Assembly: GCF_003634935.1 (NCBI RefSeq)
Contig: NZ_RBXO01000001.1
Location: forward strand, 2,009,501 to 2,073,500
Direction of reading: 5' to 3'
Length of the DNA stretch: 64,000 nucleotides
DNA from: Saccharothrix australiensis
Lineage (GTDB): Bacteria > Actinomycetota > Actinomycetes > Mycobacteriales > Pseudonocardiaceae
Part shown: in pieces, positions 8,072 to 16,254 of the stretch
How the letters are laid out: every line of letters starts with the position of its first letter
Numbering within the stretch: position 1 is the stretch's first letter
Translations under genes and position numbers: made by a program
The notes under the pieces: model-generated
What the model saw: only the letters and a program-made list of their open reading frames with translations
The model's database searches: none
Told to the model about the DNA's origin: nothing

Positions 8072-8604
8072 CGCTCCCTCTCCCGCTTGCGGTAGTGCCT
8101 GCTGACCCTCGCCCGGTTGCCGCACGAGGGCTTGCACCACTGCTGCTGCGGGTGCGCCTTGACGAAGTACCTGATGCACCGGGGAGCGGGGCAGGCGCGC
8201 AGTGCTGCCCGCTCCTCGCTCGCCAGGAACTCGATCACGGCCGTCGCGAGGTCGGCCAGGAGCCGCTCGCCCGGCGTCGCCGAGTCGACGTAGCGCACGC
8301 GCGGTTGCCCGTCCCACTCCAGCCGCGCCACCCTGGGCACTCGCGCCGCCGCCCCGTTGACCAGGCGCAGCGCCTCGTCCGGCGGCACGAGGTGCGGGGT
8401 GTCCATCCGCTCGCCCGCCGCCGCCGCCCGCGCGAACAGCGACCGGACGGCCCAGCGCAGCGCCACGACCTCCTGCCACAGCTCCTCGCTCGCCGCGTCG
8501 AGGCCCGCCCACTCGGCCAGGCCCGCCGGGGTGGCGAGGTCGTCGGCCAGCCCGCCGTGCCCGTCGTGGCGGACGGTGCTCGCGAAGTCCAGCGCCCGGT
8601 TCAT
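8068..8604 (-). CDS. CGNR zinc-finger / ABATE-domain protein, putative regulator
   Basis: A 178-residue protein with an N-terminal ABATE region (about 1-130, starting RALDFASTVR and a WAVRSLFARAAA helix) and a C-terminal CGNR zinc finger. Zinc ligands are C138, C143, C157 and C161, with CGNR itself at 161-164 and a basic tail. The family is predicted to be transcriptional regulators. The divergent intergenic DNA to the MDMPI-like gene contains three copies of CCTAAYGG, a plausible binding site for this protein. Confidence 0.8.
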   Translation of the reverse strand: MNRALDFASTVRHDGHGGLADDLATPAGLAEWAGLDAASEELWQEVVALRWAVRSLFARAAAAGERMDTPHLVPPDEALRLVNGAAARVPRVARLEWDGQPRVRYVDSATPGERLLADLATAVIEFLASEERAALRACPAPRCIRYFVKAHPQQQWCKPSCGNRARVSRHYRKRERER

Positions 8605-8612
8605 CCCGGCAT

Positions 8613-8678
8613 CCTAATGGACTTCACCCGATCACCCCGCTACTCTCCCTAACGGACTGAGCTACGTAAACCATTAGG
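8613..8678. promoter_or_regulatory. Three CCTAAYGG sites between divergent genes
   Basis: CCTAATGG at 8613-8620, CCTAACGG at 8648-8655 and the inverted copy CCATTAGG at 8671-8678. The last two also form an imperfect inverted repeat with flanking CTC/GAG. The cluster spans the whole regulator/enzyme intergenic region and is a candidate operator. Confidence 0.5.
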
Positions 8679-8685
8679 GGGAGTC

Positions 8686-9354
8686 TTGCTGACCGACCAC
8701 GACGTGACCGCCGCCGCGCTCGACGCGCACCGCAGGCTCGCCGAGGCCATCGCGGGGTTGACCGACGAGCAGGTCGCCGGCCCGTCCGCGCTGCCGGAGT
8801 GGACGCGCGGGCACGTGCTGGCGCACGTCGCGAACGTCACCGCCGCGATGGCCAGGCAGGCCGAGCACGAGGGCACGAAGATCGAGGTCTACGAGGGCGG
8901 CAGGCCGGCGCGCAACGCCGCCATCGAGGCCGGCGCGGGCCGCTCGGCCGCCGAGCACCGCGCGGCGATCGAGGCCGCCGTCCGCCGGCTGACCGCGGCG
9001 TGGGAGGGCGTGCGCGACTGGGGCTCGCCGATCGCCTACCGCGACGGCACGCTCCTGGACACCGCGTACGTGGTCTGGCGGGAGGCGGAGATCCACGCCT
9101 CCGACCTCGACCTCGGGCCGTTCCCGTGGCCGCCGGCGTTCCACGACCACGTGGTGGACTTCCTGTCCTCGCGCGTCCCGGACGGGGTGCGGCTCACCCT
9201 GGCGTCCACCAGCGACAGTCGTGAGTGGACGATCGGGTCCGGCGCGCCCGTCGTGCTCCGGGGCCGGTCCGACGACCTGGTCGCGTGGCTCGCCGGCCGC
9301 ACGCCGAAGGGCGAGCTGACCGGCGAGCCGCCCGCGCTCAACCCGTGGCCGTGA
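8686..9354 (+). CDS. Maleylpyruvate isomerase-like, mycothiol-dependent family (MDMPI/DinB fold)
   Basis: A 222-residue protein of the MDMPI group, a four-helix DinB-type fold that uses mycothiol and a metal. The diagnostic pieces are LPEWTRGHVLAHVANVTAAM (putative metal His in the H-x3-H) near residues 37-57, the RNAAIEAGAGRSA linker, and VVWREAEIHASDL near 138-150. A smaller C-terminal domain follows. Starts with TTG just after an AGGGGGA ribosome site. Substrate not predictable. It overlaps the convergent NAT gene by 17 bases. Confidence 0.75.
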   Translation: MLTDHDVTAAALDAHRRLAEAIAGLTDEQVAGPSALPEWTRGHVLAHVANVTAAMARQAEHEGTKIEVYEGGRPARNAAIEAGAGRSAAEHRAAIEAAVRRLTAAWEGVRDWGSPIAYRDGTLLDTAYVVWREAEIHASDLDLGPFPWPPAFHDHVVDFLSSRVPDGVRLTLASTSDSREWTIGSGAPVVLRGRSDDLVAWLAGRTPKGELTGEPPALNPWP

Positions 9355-10117
9355 CCGGCAGTTCGAGGCCGAAGTCCTCGCGCAGCGCGGTGGCCAGCTC
9401 GTCGGGGGTCAGGCTGCGCTTCTCGGACCCGCCGTGCGGGGTGGCCACCGTCAGCTGGTGGTCGGTGATCGCGTAGCGGGCGCGTTCGTCGGTGCGCTGC
9501 ACCAGCAGCCTGCCGACGAACGCGCTCGCCGGGTTGGTCGACAGGTAGTAGCTGAGGATCGCGTAGTCGGCGGGCGTGCGCGGGTCCTCGGTGAAGGCGT
9601 ACAGCGACACCCACTCGCCGCCCTGGAACGACTTCAGCGTCCAGACGTCGTCGTCGAGGTCGAGCCGGAACGTCCAGTCGCCCTGCTGCTCGAAGGCGCC
9701 CTGCGCCAGCGGCAGCGGCGTCAGCAGCCCGCCGCCGCCGAAACCCACGTCCACCAACCACTTCCGGTCGACGCGCAGCAGCGCGTGGGTGCGCGGGATG
9801 TCGCCCTCCCGGCCCAGCAGCACCCGCGCGGCCAGTCCCGTGACCTCGTGGCCCAGCCGCTCCAGCACCGCCGCGAACAGCAGGTTCTGCTCGAAGCAGT
9901 AGCCGCCGCGCCGGCGGCGCACCATCTTGTCCTGGAGCGACGGCACGTCCAGCGCGAGCGACGCGCCCGCGCCGATGTCCGCGTTCTCGAACGGGATCGC
10001 GCCGAGGTGGGCGCGATGCAGCTCCCGCAGGGTGGTCGCCGGGTCGGCCTCCGGGTCGAGCCGGTGGCCGACGCGTTCCAGGTAGGCGTCGAGGTCGAGC
10101 AGTTCACCGTTCCACAC
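9338..10117 (-). CDS. nat: Arylamine N-acetyltransferase
   Basis: A 259-residue cytoplasmic enzyme that transfers acetyl from acetyl-CoA to arylamines or arylhydrazines. The catalytic triad is visible: C74 in RRGGYCFEQN, H111 in RTHALLRV and D123 in LVDVGFGG. IPFENADI near residue 41 is another family mark. The length matches bacterial NATs (about 255-280). It is transcribed alone, diverging from the Tat-exported protein. Confidence 0.92.
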   Translation of the reverse strand: MWNGELLDLDAYLERVGHRLDPEADPATTLRELHRAHLGAIPFENADIGAGASLALDVPSLQDKMVRRRRGGYCFEQNLLFAAVLERLGHEVTGLAARVLLGREGDIPRTHALLRVDRKWLVDVGFGGGGLLTPLPLAQGAFEQQGDWTFRLDLDDDVWTLKSFQGGEWVSLYAFTEDPRTPADYAILSYYLSTNPASAFVGRLLVQRTDERARYAITDHQLTVATPHGGSEKRSLTPDELATALREDFGLELPVTATG

Positions 10118-10187
10118 CCGGCCAGCATGTCAGCTCGCGGTCGGCGCGGCGGATGCGCTGGATCACAGGTGCGCCCGTGCCGGACCG

Positions 10188-10217
10188 TTGACAGTGCTCG
10201 GTGCGCGGTGGTCTGAT
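10188..10217 (+). promoter_or_regulatory. Candidate promoter of the Tat-exported lyase-like gene
   Basis: TTGACA (10188-10193), 18-nt spacer, TCTGAT (10212-10217), giving a leader of about 60 nt before the GTG at 10288. Confidence 0.4.
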
Positions 10218-10287
10218 GCGTGCGATTGGCAGGTGTCTTGCCGAACCGCCGCCACTGCCCGGTCCCTCGCGGTGGAAGGAGCACGAC

Positions 10288-11058
10288 GTGGGCATCACCC
10301 GTCGTTCGATCTTGGCGGGCGCGGCGACCGCGCCGCTGCTCGTCGGTGCGGGCGGCGTCGCCTCGGCCGCCTCGTGGCGGCCCAAGTGGCGCGCCCGGCC
10401 CGACGTCGACGGCCTCGGCGCGTTCGAGAGCGTCGAGGACGACCGCGCGGACTCGCACCCCGGTGTCCGGCACATCCACGCGCAGGGCGCGCACTACCGG
10501 TTCGACATGCACACGCGCGACCGCGACACGTCGACCGACCGGCAGCGCAACGAGGTCGCGGGCATGAGGACCGACGGCGCGGCCGTCGTGCTGCGCGAGG
10601 GGGAGCGGTGGCGCTTCACCTACTCGATGTTCATCCCGTCCAGCCTGCGCGCCACCTCGACGTTCACCCACGTCATGCAGACCAAGATGCCCGGCGTGGG
10701 CTCGCTGCCGGTCACCGTGATGTCGTTGCGCCGCACCGGCGGCGCGTCGCGGGTCGAGTTCAAGGTGGTGGAGGGCGACGTGCTGGTCGGCGCGACCGAC
10801 CTGGCCCCGCTCCAGGACCGGTGGATCGACACCTCGGTCGAGATCCGGATCGGTGACGGCTCGGCGGGTCGCGTCCGCTGGGTGGTGCGCGACGGCGGCA
10901 CGACCGTGCTGGACAAGACCAAGTCCGGCGTCGACACCTGGCTGGGCGACCGGTTGCGCCCCAAGTGGGGCATCTACCGCTCGCTCGGCGACACCTCCGG
11001 CGCTCTCCGCGACTGCCACCTGCTGCTGCGCGACCTGCGGGCGGACAAGTTCGAGTGA
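10288..11058 (+). CDS. Tat-exported polysaccharide-lyase-like protein
   Basis: A 256-residue secreted protein. The GTG at 10288 is preferred over upstream in-frame starts because GGAAGGA precedes it and the product then begins with a twin-arginine signal (ITRRSILAG, Ala-rich core, AxA-type site near residue 28). The mature part resembles the heparin-lyase-like jelly-roll family seen in actinobacteria: FTYSMFIPSSL, THVMQTKMPG and KWGIYRS are the conserved patches. Binding or cleavage of a polysaccharide is likely, the target unknown. Confidence 0.6.
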   Translation: MGITRRSILAGAATAPLLVGAGGVASAASWRPKWRARPDVDGLGAFESVEDDRADSHPGVRHIHAQGAHYRFDMHTRDRDTSTDRQRNEVAGMRTDGAAVVLREGERWRFTYSMFIPSSLRATSTFTHVMQTKMPGVGSLPVTVMSLRRTGGASRVEFKVVEGDVLVGATDLAPLQDRWIDTSVEIRIGDGSAGRVRWVVRDGGTTVLDKTKSGVDTWLGDRLRPKWGIYRSLGDTSGALRDCHLLLRDLRADKFE

Positions 11059-11110
11059 TGCCGCACCAGGTCGCCGAGGCCACCCGCGGCCTGCCGGGGG
11101 TGGGGCGCCG

Positions 11111-11743
11111 GTGACGCCCGAGGAAGCGGTGGCCGAGCAGGAGCGCCTGCGGCCCCTGGTGCGGACGACGACCGATCCGGAGCTCGTGGTGCGGCACGTG
11201 GCCGGGCTGGACGTGTCCTACGCCGACGACGACCGGCTGGCGGCCGCCGTCGTGGTGCTCGACGCGGCGACGCTGGAGACGGTCGACTCCGCGGTGTTCC
11301 TGGGCAAGGCCGAGTTCCCGTACCTGCCGGGGCTGTTCGCGTTCCGGGAGCTGCCGCCGCTGCTGGTCGCGCTGGACCGGCTGGCGGTGCCGCCGGACCT
11401 GCTGGTGTGCGACGGGCAGGGGCTGGCGCACCCCAGGCGGTTCGGGCTGGCCTGCCACCTCGGGGTGGTGACCGACCTGCCGAGCGTCGGGGTGGCGAAG
11501 ACGCCGATGGGGCGGTTCGACCAGCCCGCCGACGAGCGGGGCGCGACCACGGACCTGGTCGAGGACGGCGAGGTCGTGGGTCGGGCGCTGCGGACGCGGG
11601 TCGGTGTGAAGCCGGTGTTCGTGTCCGTCGGCCACCGCGTCGACCTCGACCGGGCGTGCGCCGAGGTGCTGCGGCTGTGCGTCACGCGCCTGCCGGAGAC
11701 GACCCGCCGCGCGGACGCGTTGGGGCGTGCTCAGCTCAGGTAG
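11111..11743 (+). CDS. nfi: Endonuclease V (deoxyinosine 3' endonuclease)
   Basis: A 210-residue DNA repair nuclease that nicks near deoxyinosine. Motifs: GLDVSYADD (metal Asp), PYLPGLFAFRE (damage-wedge PYIP type), LVCDGQGLAHPRRFGLACHLG (second metal Asp) and SVGVAKTPM. The GTG at 11111 is chosen because the next upstream codons belong to a non-coding extension. Its last 13 bases overlap the end of the convergent GH4 gene, so both stop codons lie inside the neighbour's reading frame. Confidence 0.9.
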   Translation: MTPEEAVAEQERLRPLVRTTTDPELVVRHVAGLDVSYADDDRLAAAVVVLDAATLETVDSAVFLGKAEFPYLPGLFAFRELPPLLVALDRLAVPPDLLVCDGQGLAHPRRFGLACHLGVVTDLPSVGVAKTPMGRFDQPADERGATTDLVEDGEVVGRALRTRVGVKPVFVSVGHRVDLDRACAEVLRLCVTRLPETTRRADALGRAQLR

Positions 11744-12951
11744 GCCAGTCCGGGGTGCCGTCGGACGTAGGTGTCGAGCAGGCTCCGGGCGGCCGCCAGC
11801 GAATCGACCAGGGGGTGCACCGCGAACGCCTTCAGGGCCGAGCGCCGGGTGCCTTCCATGACCAGCCGGTCCACGGCCTTGACCGACAGCACGAGCCCGG
11901 CGGCGTGGTCGGGCAGCGGGCTCACCGGCAGCGGTGTCGCGCCGGTCGAGTCGACCGTGCACGGCACTTCGACGACCGCATCGGCGTCCAATGTGGACAG
12001 CGTGGAGCCGTTGCGGACGTTGAGGATCAGCGTCGCGCGCTCGTTGTTCGCGATGGCGTGCATGAGTCGGAGGGCGACGTGCTCGTACCCGCCGCCCTCC
12101 AGCGTGTCGCGGTCCTGCTTCATGTACGTCGCCTCGCGCTCCAGCCGCGTGGTCTCCCAGTCGACCTCGCCGTCGTAGAAGCGCTGCTGCTGCCGCAGCA
12201 GGTACGCGCCCCGGTCGCCGCCCAGCGCGTCCCGCGTGTCGTAGTAGTAGTGCAGGTACTCGTTCGGGATCACACCCAGCGCCTGCAACCACTCCACCCC
12301 GAACAGCCGGCCCTCCTCGAACGACCCCAGCGCCACCGCGTCGGCGAGCAGTCGGGGCAGCAGGTCCTCCCCGTCCCGGTGGACGCCCTGCAACCAGCCG
12401 AGGTGGTTCAACCCGGCGTAGTCGAACCGGGCGTCCTCGACGCCCAGGGCGCCGGCCACGCGGCGGCACAGCCCGACCGGCGAGTCGCAGATGCCGATCA
12501 CCCGCGGGCCCAGGTGCTCCGCCATGACCTCGGTGATCAGGCCGGCGGGGTTGGTGAAGTTGATGACCCACGCCTCCGGCGCGAGCCGTGCGACCCGGCG
12601 GGCGATGTCGCGCGCCACGGGCGCGGTGCGCAGGCCGTACGCGATGCCGCCCGCGCCGACCGTCTCCTGGCCGAGCACGCCGTGCTGGTGCGCGACCTCC
12701 TCGTCGATCGCCCGCCCGGCGAGCCCGCCGACCCGGATGGCCGAGAACACGAAGTCCGCGCCGCGCAACGCCTCGTCCAGGTCGGTGGTGGTCTCGACGC
12801 GCGGCCCGCCGCGCAGCACCGACCGGATGGCGGCGAGCCGCGCCGGGTCGACGTCGTGCAGCACGAGTTCGGCCACCCGCCCGTCCGCCACCAACGCCCT
12901 GTGCACCAGCGGCACGCGGAACCCGCCGCCGCCCAGGATCACCAGCCTCAT
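11731..12951 (-). CDS. Glycoside hydrolase family 4 (6-phospho-beta-glucosidase-like)
   Basis: A 406-residue NAD- and metal-dependent glycosidase. The Rossmann nucleotide loop is at the N-terminus (LVILGGGGFRVPL). NFTNPAGLITE and GICDSP (metal Cys) around residue 160 and GLNHLGWL around 190 (metal His) are GH4 signatures. The start at 12951 is preferred because it makes an ATGA overlap with the LysR gene stop; another ATG lies three codons upstream. Usually acts on phosphorylated disaccharides in the cytoplasm. Cotranscribed with the LysR regulator. Confidence 0.85.
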   Translation of the reverse strand: MRLVILGGGGFRVPLVHRALVADGRVAELVLHDVDPARLAAIRSVLRGGPRVETTTDLDEALRGADFVFSAIRVGGLAGRAIDEEVAHQHGVLGQETVGAGGIAYGLRTAPVARDIARRVARLAPEAWVINFTNPAGLITEVMAEHLGPRVIGICDSPVGLCRRVAGALGVEDARFDYAGLNHLGWLQGVHRDGEDLLPRLLADAVALGSFEEGRLFGVEWLQALGVIPNEYLHYYYDTRDALGGDRGAYLLRQQQRFYDGEVDWETTRLEREATYMKQDRDTLEGGGYEHVALRLMHAIANNERATLILNVRNGSTLSTLDADAVVEVPCTVDSTGATPLPVSPLPDHAAGLVLSVKAVDRLVMEGTRRSALKAFAVHPLVDSLAAARSLLDTYVRRHPGLAYLS

Positions 12952-13814
12952 GCGTCCCATCCTGCCCCGACGAGCAACCCGATGAAGGCCGACGTCAGCG
13001 GATCGGGGTCCTTATGGCAGTACGCGACGAGTTCCCGCCGCACCGGCGGGTCCGGGCGCAGCACGACACCGTCGAACCGCTCCGGGAGCACGTTGCGCGG
13101 CACCAGCGCGGGCCCGAGGCCGGCCGCGGCCAGCACCGGCACCGTCGCGGTCTGCTCCGTCCGCACCGCCGCCCACGGCTGGAACCCGCGTTGCCGGCAC
13201 GCCTCGTCCACCACGTCCGCGAGCCCGTTGTCGGGTGCGTAGTGCACCCAGCCCTGGTCCGCGAACGCCCGCAGGTCGACCGGACCCTCGTGCGGCGAGT
13301 CCGGCGGCAGGACCAGCACGAACTCTTCCACGCCCAGGCGCCGGACGAAACCGGGCCAGCCCGCGGGCGACGGCCCGATGGCGACGTCCGCCTGGCCCTC
13401 GGCCATCGCCTCCCGCAGCTCGTCGGCGTGCCGGTGCTCGAACAGCCTGATCCGCACGTCCGGGTGCCGGGCGCGCCACGCGCTCAGCACGGGCGGCAGC
13501 GCGCCGAGGGTCAGCGAGTACACCGTCGCGACGTGCAGCTCACCGCACTCCAGGCCGCCGGCCCGCCGGGCCGCCGTCAGCGCGCGGTCGGCGTCGGCCA
13601 GCGCGGCTCGGGCGAACGGCAGCCAGGCGCGCCCGGCGGGCGTCAGCCGGACGGCGCGGGGCAGCCGGTCCAGCAGCGGCGTGCCGACCGCCCGTTCGAG
13701 CGCCCGGATCTGGTGGGACAGCGCGGGTTGCGTGACGTGCAGCAGCTCGGCGGCGCGGGTGAAGGAACCCTCGTCCACGACCGTGACCAGGTACTCGAAC
13801 TGCCGAAGTGTCAT
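12948..13814 (-). CDS. LysR-family transcriptional regulator
   Basis: A 288-residue regulator. The N-terminal winged helix is at about residues 1-60 (TLRQFEYLVTVVDEGSFTRAAELLHVTQPALSHQIRALE in outline), followed by the effector-binding domain. It is coupled by a four-base overlap to the GH4 gene and divergent from the esterase/MFS pair. An inverted repeat TGCTT-N5-AAGCA lies in the 70-bp gap, the position expected for a LysR activation site. Confidence 0.88.
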   Translation of the reverse strand: MTLRQFEYLVTVVDEGSFTRAAELLHVTQPALSHQIRALERAVGTPLLDRLPRAVRLTPAGRAWLPFARAALADADRALTAARRAGGLECGELHVATVYSLTLGALPPVLSAWRARHPDVRIRLFEHRHADELREAMAEGQADVAIGPSPAGWPGFVRRLGVEEFVLVLPPDSPHEGPVDLRAFADQGWVHYAPDNGLADVVDEACRQRGFQPWAAVRTEQTATVPVLAAAGLGPALVPRNVLPERFDGVVLRPDPPVRRELVAYCHKDPDPLTSAFIGLLVGAGWDA

Positions 13815-13826
13815 GAGTGCAGTTTA

Positions 13827-13841
13827 TGCTTCCAACAAGCA
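13827..13841. promoter_or_regulatory. LysR-type inverted repeat
   Basis: TGCTTCCAACAAGCA, a 5-bp inverted repeat with a 5-bp centre, 13 bp upstream of the regulator start and 44 bp before the esterase gene. Confidence 0.45.
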
Positions 13842-13884
13842 ACATGTCTTGGACTTATGGACCGGTCCGGCCGACGATCGTTTC

Positions 13885-14787
13885 ATGGCACTGAACGAGC
13901 AAGCCCGCGCGGCGCTGGAGAAGATGGCGGGCGCGCCACCCGTGGAGGAGTCGACCGTCTACGACGCGCGGCAAGCCTTCCTGGGCTACAAGGAGTTCCA
14001 GAGCGAGCCGCTGCCGACCAGGATCGAGCACCTGTTCGTGCCCGGACCGACGGCCGACCTGCCCGCGCGCGTCTACTACCCGCCGGGTGACGGTCCGTTC
14101 CCGGCCATCGTGTTCCTGCACGGCAGCGGTTTCGTGATCGGGAACCTCGACGTGTACGACGTGCCGCTGCGGGCGTTGGCGCACGCCACCGGGCACGTGG
14201 TGTTCGCGGTGAACTACCAGAAGGCGCCCGAACACCCGTTCCCGGTCCCGCTGGACGACTGCTACGCGGCGACCCGGTGGTTCGTCGACCACGCGCGCGG
14301 GCTGGGCGTCGACCCCGGGCGCGTCGGCATCGCCGGTGACAGCGCGGGCGGCACCCTCGCCGCGGCGGTGGCGGTGAAGGCGCGCGAGGAAGGCCCGGCG
14401 CTGGCGTTCCAGGTGCTGGTGTACCCGCCGCTGGACACGGACTTCACCACGGAGTCCTACGTGGACGAAGGTGGCGGGTACGGGTTGTCGCGCGAGGGGA
14501 TGCGCTGGTCCTGGTCGCACTACCTCGCCGGCCGGGAGCCGACCGCGCTCGCCGCGCCGCTGCGCGCGTCGGCACACGGGTTGCCGCCCGCGTTCGTGGC
14601 GCTCGCGGAGCACGACCCGGTGCGCTCGGACGGCGAGCGGTACGCCGAGCGGCTGGCCGCGGCGGGTGTCCCGGTGCGGGTGCGGCGCTTCGCCGGGACG
14701 ATCCACGCGTTCATGCTGATGGACGCGGTGCTGGACGAGTACTCGGTGCTGCTCGGCGAACTCGCGGCCTGGCTGGGTGACCTCTGA
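13885..14787 (+). CDS. Alpha/beta hydrolase, HSL-family esterase
   Basis: A 300-residue carboxylesterase of the hormone-sensitive-lipase group. Catalytic residues: S153 in GDSAGG, D244 in AEHDPVRSDG and H274 in GTIHAFML; the oxyanion loop is HGSGF (79-83) where the family usually has HGGG. No signal peptide. Its stop overlaps the MFS start (TGATG), so the two are cotranslated; the esterase may act on a compound that the exporter handles. Divergent from the LysR gene, a likely regulator. Confidence 0.85.
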   Translation: MALNEQARAALEKMAGAPPVEESTVYDARQAFLGYKEFQSEPLPTRIEHLFVPGPTADLPARVYYPPGDGPFPAIVFLHGSGFVIGNLDVYDVPLRALAHATGHVVFAVNYQKAPEHPFPVPLDDCYAATRWFVDHARGLGVDPGRVGIAGDSAGGTLAAAVAVKAREEGPALAFQVLVYPPLDTDFTTESYVDEGGGYGLSREGMRWSWSHYLAGREPTALAAPLRASAHGLPPAFVALAEHDPVRSDGERYAERLAAAGVPVRVRRFAGTIHAFMLMDAVLDEYSVLLGELAAWLGDL

Positions 14788-15935
14788 TGCCGCCGGCGCT
14801 GGTCGCGCTGGCCGTCGGGGCGTTCGGGATCGGCACCACCGAGTTCGTGATCGTCGGCCTGCTGCCGCAGGTCGCGGCCGACCTCGGCGTGTCGATCCCG
14901 TCCGCCGGGCTGCTGGTCTCGGGCTACGCGCTCAGCGTGGTCGTCGGCGCGCCACTGGTCACCGCCGCCGGCTCCCGGTTGCCGCGCAAGCGTTTGCTGG
15001 TCGGGCTGATGGGGTTGTTCATCCTCGGCAACGCGGTGTCGGCGGTCGCCGACGGCTACGCCCTGCTGATGGTCGGCCGGGTGGTGGCGGCCCTGTGCCA
15101 CGGCGCCTTCTTCGGCGTGGGCGCGGTCGTGGCGGCCGGGCTGGTCGCGCCGGACCGGCGGGCGCGGGCGATCGCCCTGATGTTCACCGGGTTGACGGCG
15201 GCGAACGTGCTCGGCGTGCCGATGGGCACGGCGCTGGGGCAGGGGTTCGGCTGGCGGTCGACGTTCTGGGCGGTCGCGCTGCTCGGTGTCGCGGGGCTGG
15301 TCGGGATCGTCGCGCTGGTGCCGCCGCAACCCGCGTCCGACGGCCTGCGCGGCGAGCTGGCGGTGTTCCGGCGGCCGGGCGTGTGGCTGGCGCTGGCCAC
15401 CACGGCGCTGGGCTTCGGCGCGGTGTTCGCGTCGTTCACCTACCTCGCGCCGATGATGACCGAGGTCGCCGGGTTCGCGCCGGGCGCGGTGACGTGGCTG
15501 CTCGTGCTGTTCGGGGCGGGGCTGTGCGCCGGGAACGTGCTCGGCGGGCGGGCGGCGGACCGCGACCTGCTACCGAGCCTGTACGCGATCCTGGCCGTGC
15601 TGGTGGTCGTGCTCGCGGTGTTCGCGTTCACCGCCGGGTGGCAGGTGTCGGCCGCGATCACCGTCGCTCTGCTGGGGGTGGCGGGGTTCGCGACCGTCGC
15701 GCCGTTGCAGACCCGTGTGCTGCAACAGGCCGAGGGCGCTCCGGCGCTGGCGTCGGCGGCGAACATCGCGGCGTTCAACCTGGGCAACGCGGTGGGCGCG
15801 TGGCTGGGCGGTGTCGCCATCGACGCGGGGTTCGGCTACACCTCGCCGAACTGGGTCGCGGCGGCGATGGCGCTGGCGGCGCTCGGCGTGGCGGTGGCCG
15901 GCGGCCGGGTCGGGATGCCCGCTCCGGCGCGGTGA
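14787..15935 (+). CDS. MFS transporter, DHA1/Cmr-type drug or sugar efflux
   Basis: A 382-residue, about 12-helix major facilitator. The N-terminal GTTEFVIVGLLPQVAADLG is the hallmark of the AraJ/YdhP/Cmx efflux subgroup; a second-half repeat and RAADRD loop at about 250 follow. Cmx-type members export chloramphenicol, others arabinose or unknown substrates. Starts at the TGATG junction with the esterase gene, so it is coupled to it. Confidence 0.85.
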   Translation: MPPALVALAVGAFGIGTTEFVIVGLLPQVAADLGVSIPSAGLLVSGYALSVVVGAPLVTAAGSRLPRKRLLVGLMGLFILGNAVSAVADGYALLMVGRVVAALCHGAFFGVGAVVAAGLVAPDRRARAIALMFTGLTAANVLGVPMGTALGQGFGWRSTFWAVALLGVAGLVGIVALVPPQPASDGLRGELAVFRRPGVWLALATTALGFGAVFASFTYLAPMMTEVAGFAPGAVTWLLVLFGAGLCAGNVLGGRAADRDLLPSLYAILAVLVVVLAVFAFTAGWQVSAAITVALLGVAGFATVAPLQTRVLQQAEGAPALASAANIAAFNLGNAVGAWLGGVAIDAGFGYTSPNWVAAAMALAALGVAVAGGRVGMPAPAR

Positions 15936-15943
15936 TCGCGGGG

Positions 15944-15976
15944 GAGGGGCCCGGTCCTGTGCCGGCCGGGCTCCTC
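15944..15976 (+). terminator. Terminator-like hairpin after the MFS gene
   Basis: GAGGGGCCCGG pairs with CCGGGCTCCTC across a short GC-rich loop. The remaining intergenic DNA to 16254 holds no gene I can support; it contains the promoter listed next. Confidence 0.5.
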
Positions 15977-16186
15977 GCCGGGCGCGCGGCGTGTTCGGGA
16001 TCGTCGGTGTGGGGACCAGGGGCCTCCCGCGAGGCTTACCCGTCCCAGTGAACGTGTGGCTCCGCCCGGCGGTGAAGCGGTGATGGGCCCACGCGGGGGC
16101 GTGGGAGTCTGCATGCCCCGTCGACGCTGGTCAAGGGCCGATCGGCGGGTCTTCCGGGCCGGTCCACAGAGGACTTTCACGACCAC

Positions 16187-16216
16187 TTGACACATCTTGC
16201 GGGGTCGGGGAAGGGT
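16187..16216 (+). promoter_or_regulatory. Candidate promoter of the X-Pro peptidase gene
   Basis: TTGACA (16187-16192), 18-nt spacer, AAGGGT (16211-16216). The -35 is perfect, the -10 weak. Confidence 0.4.
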
Positions 16217-16254
16217 CTGCACAAACCTGTCCTGGACATGATGGGGGAACACCC

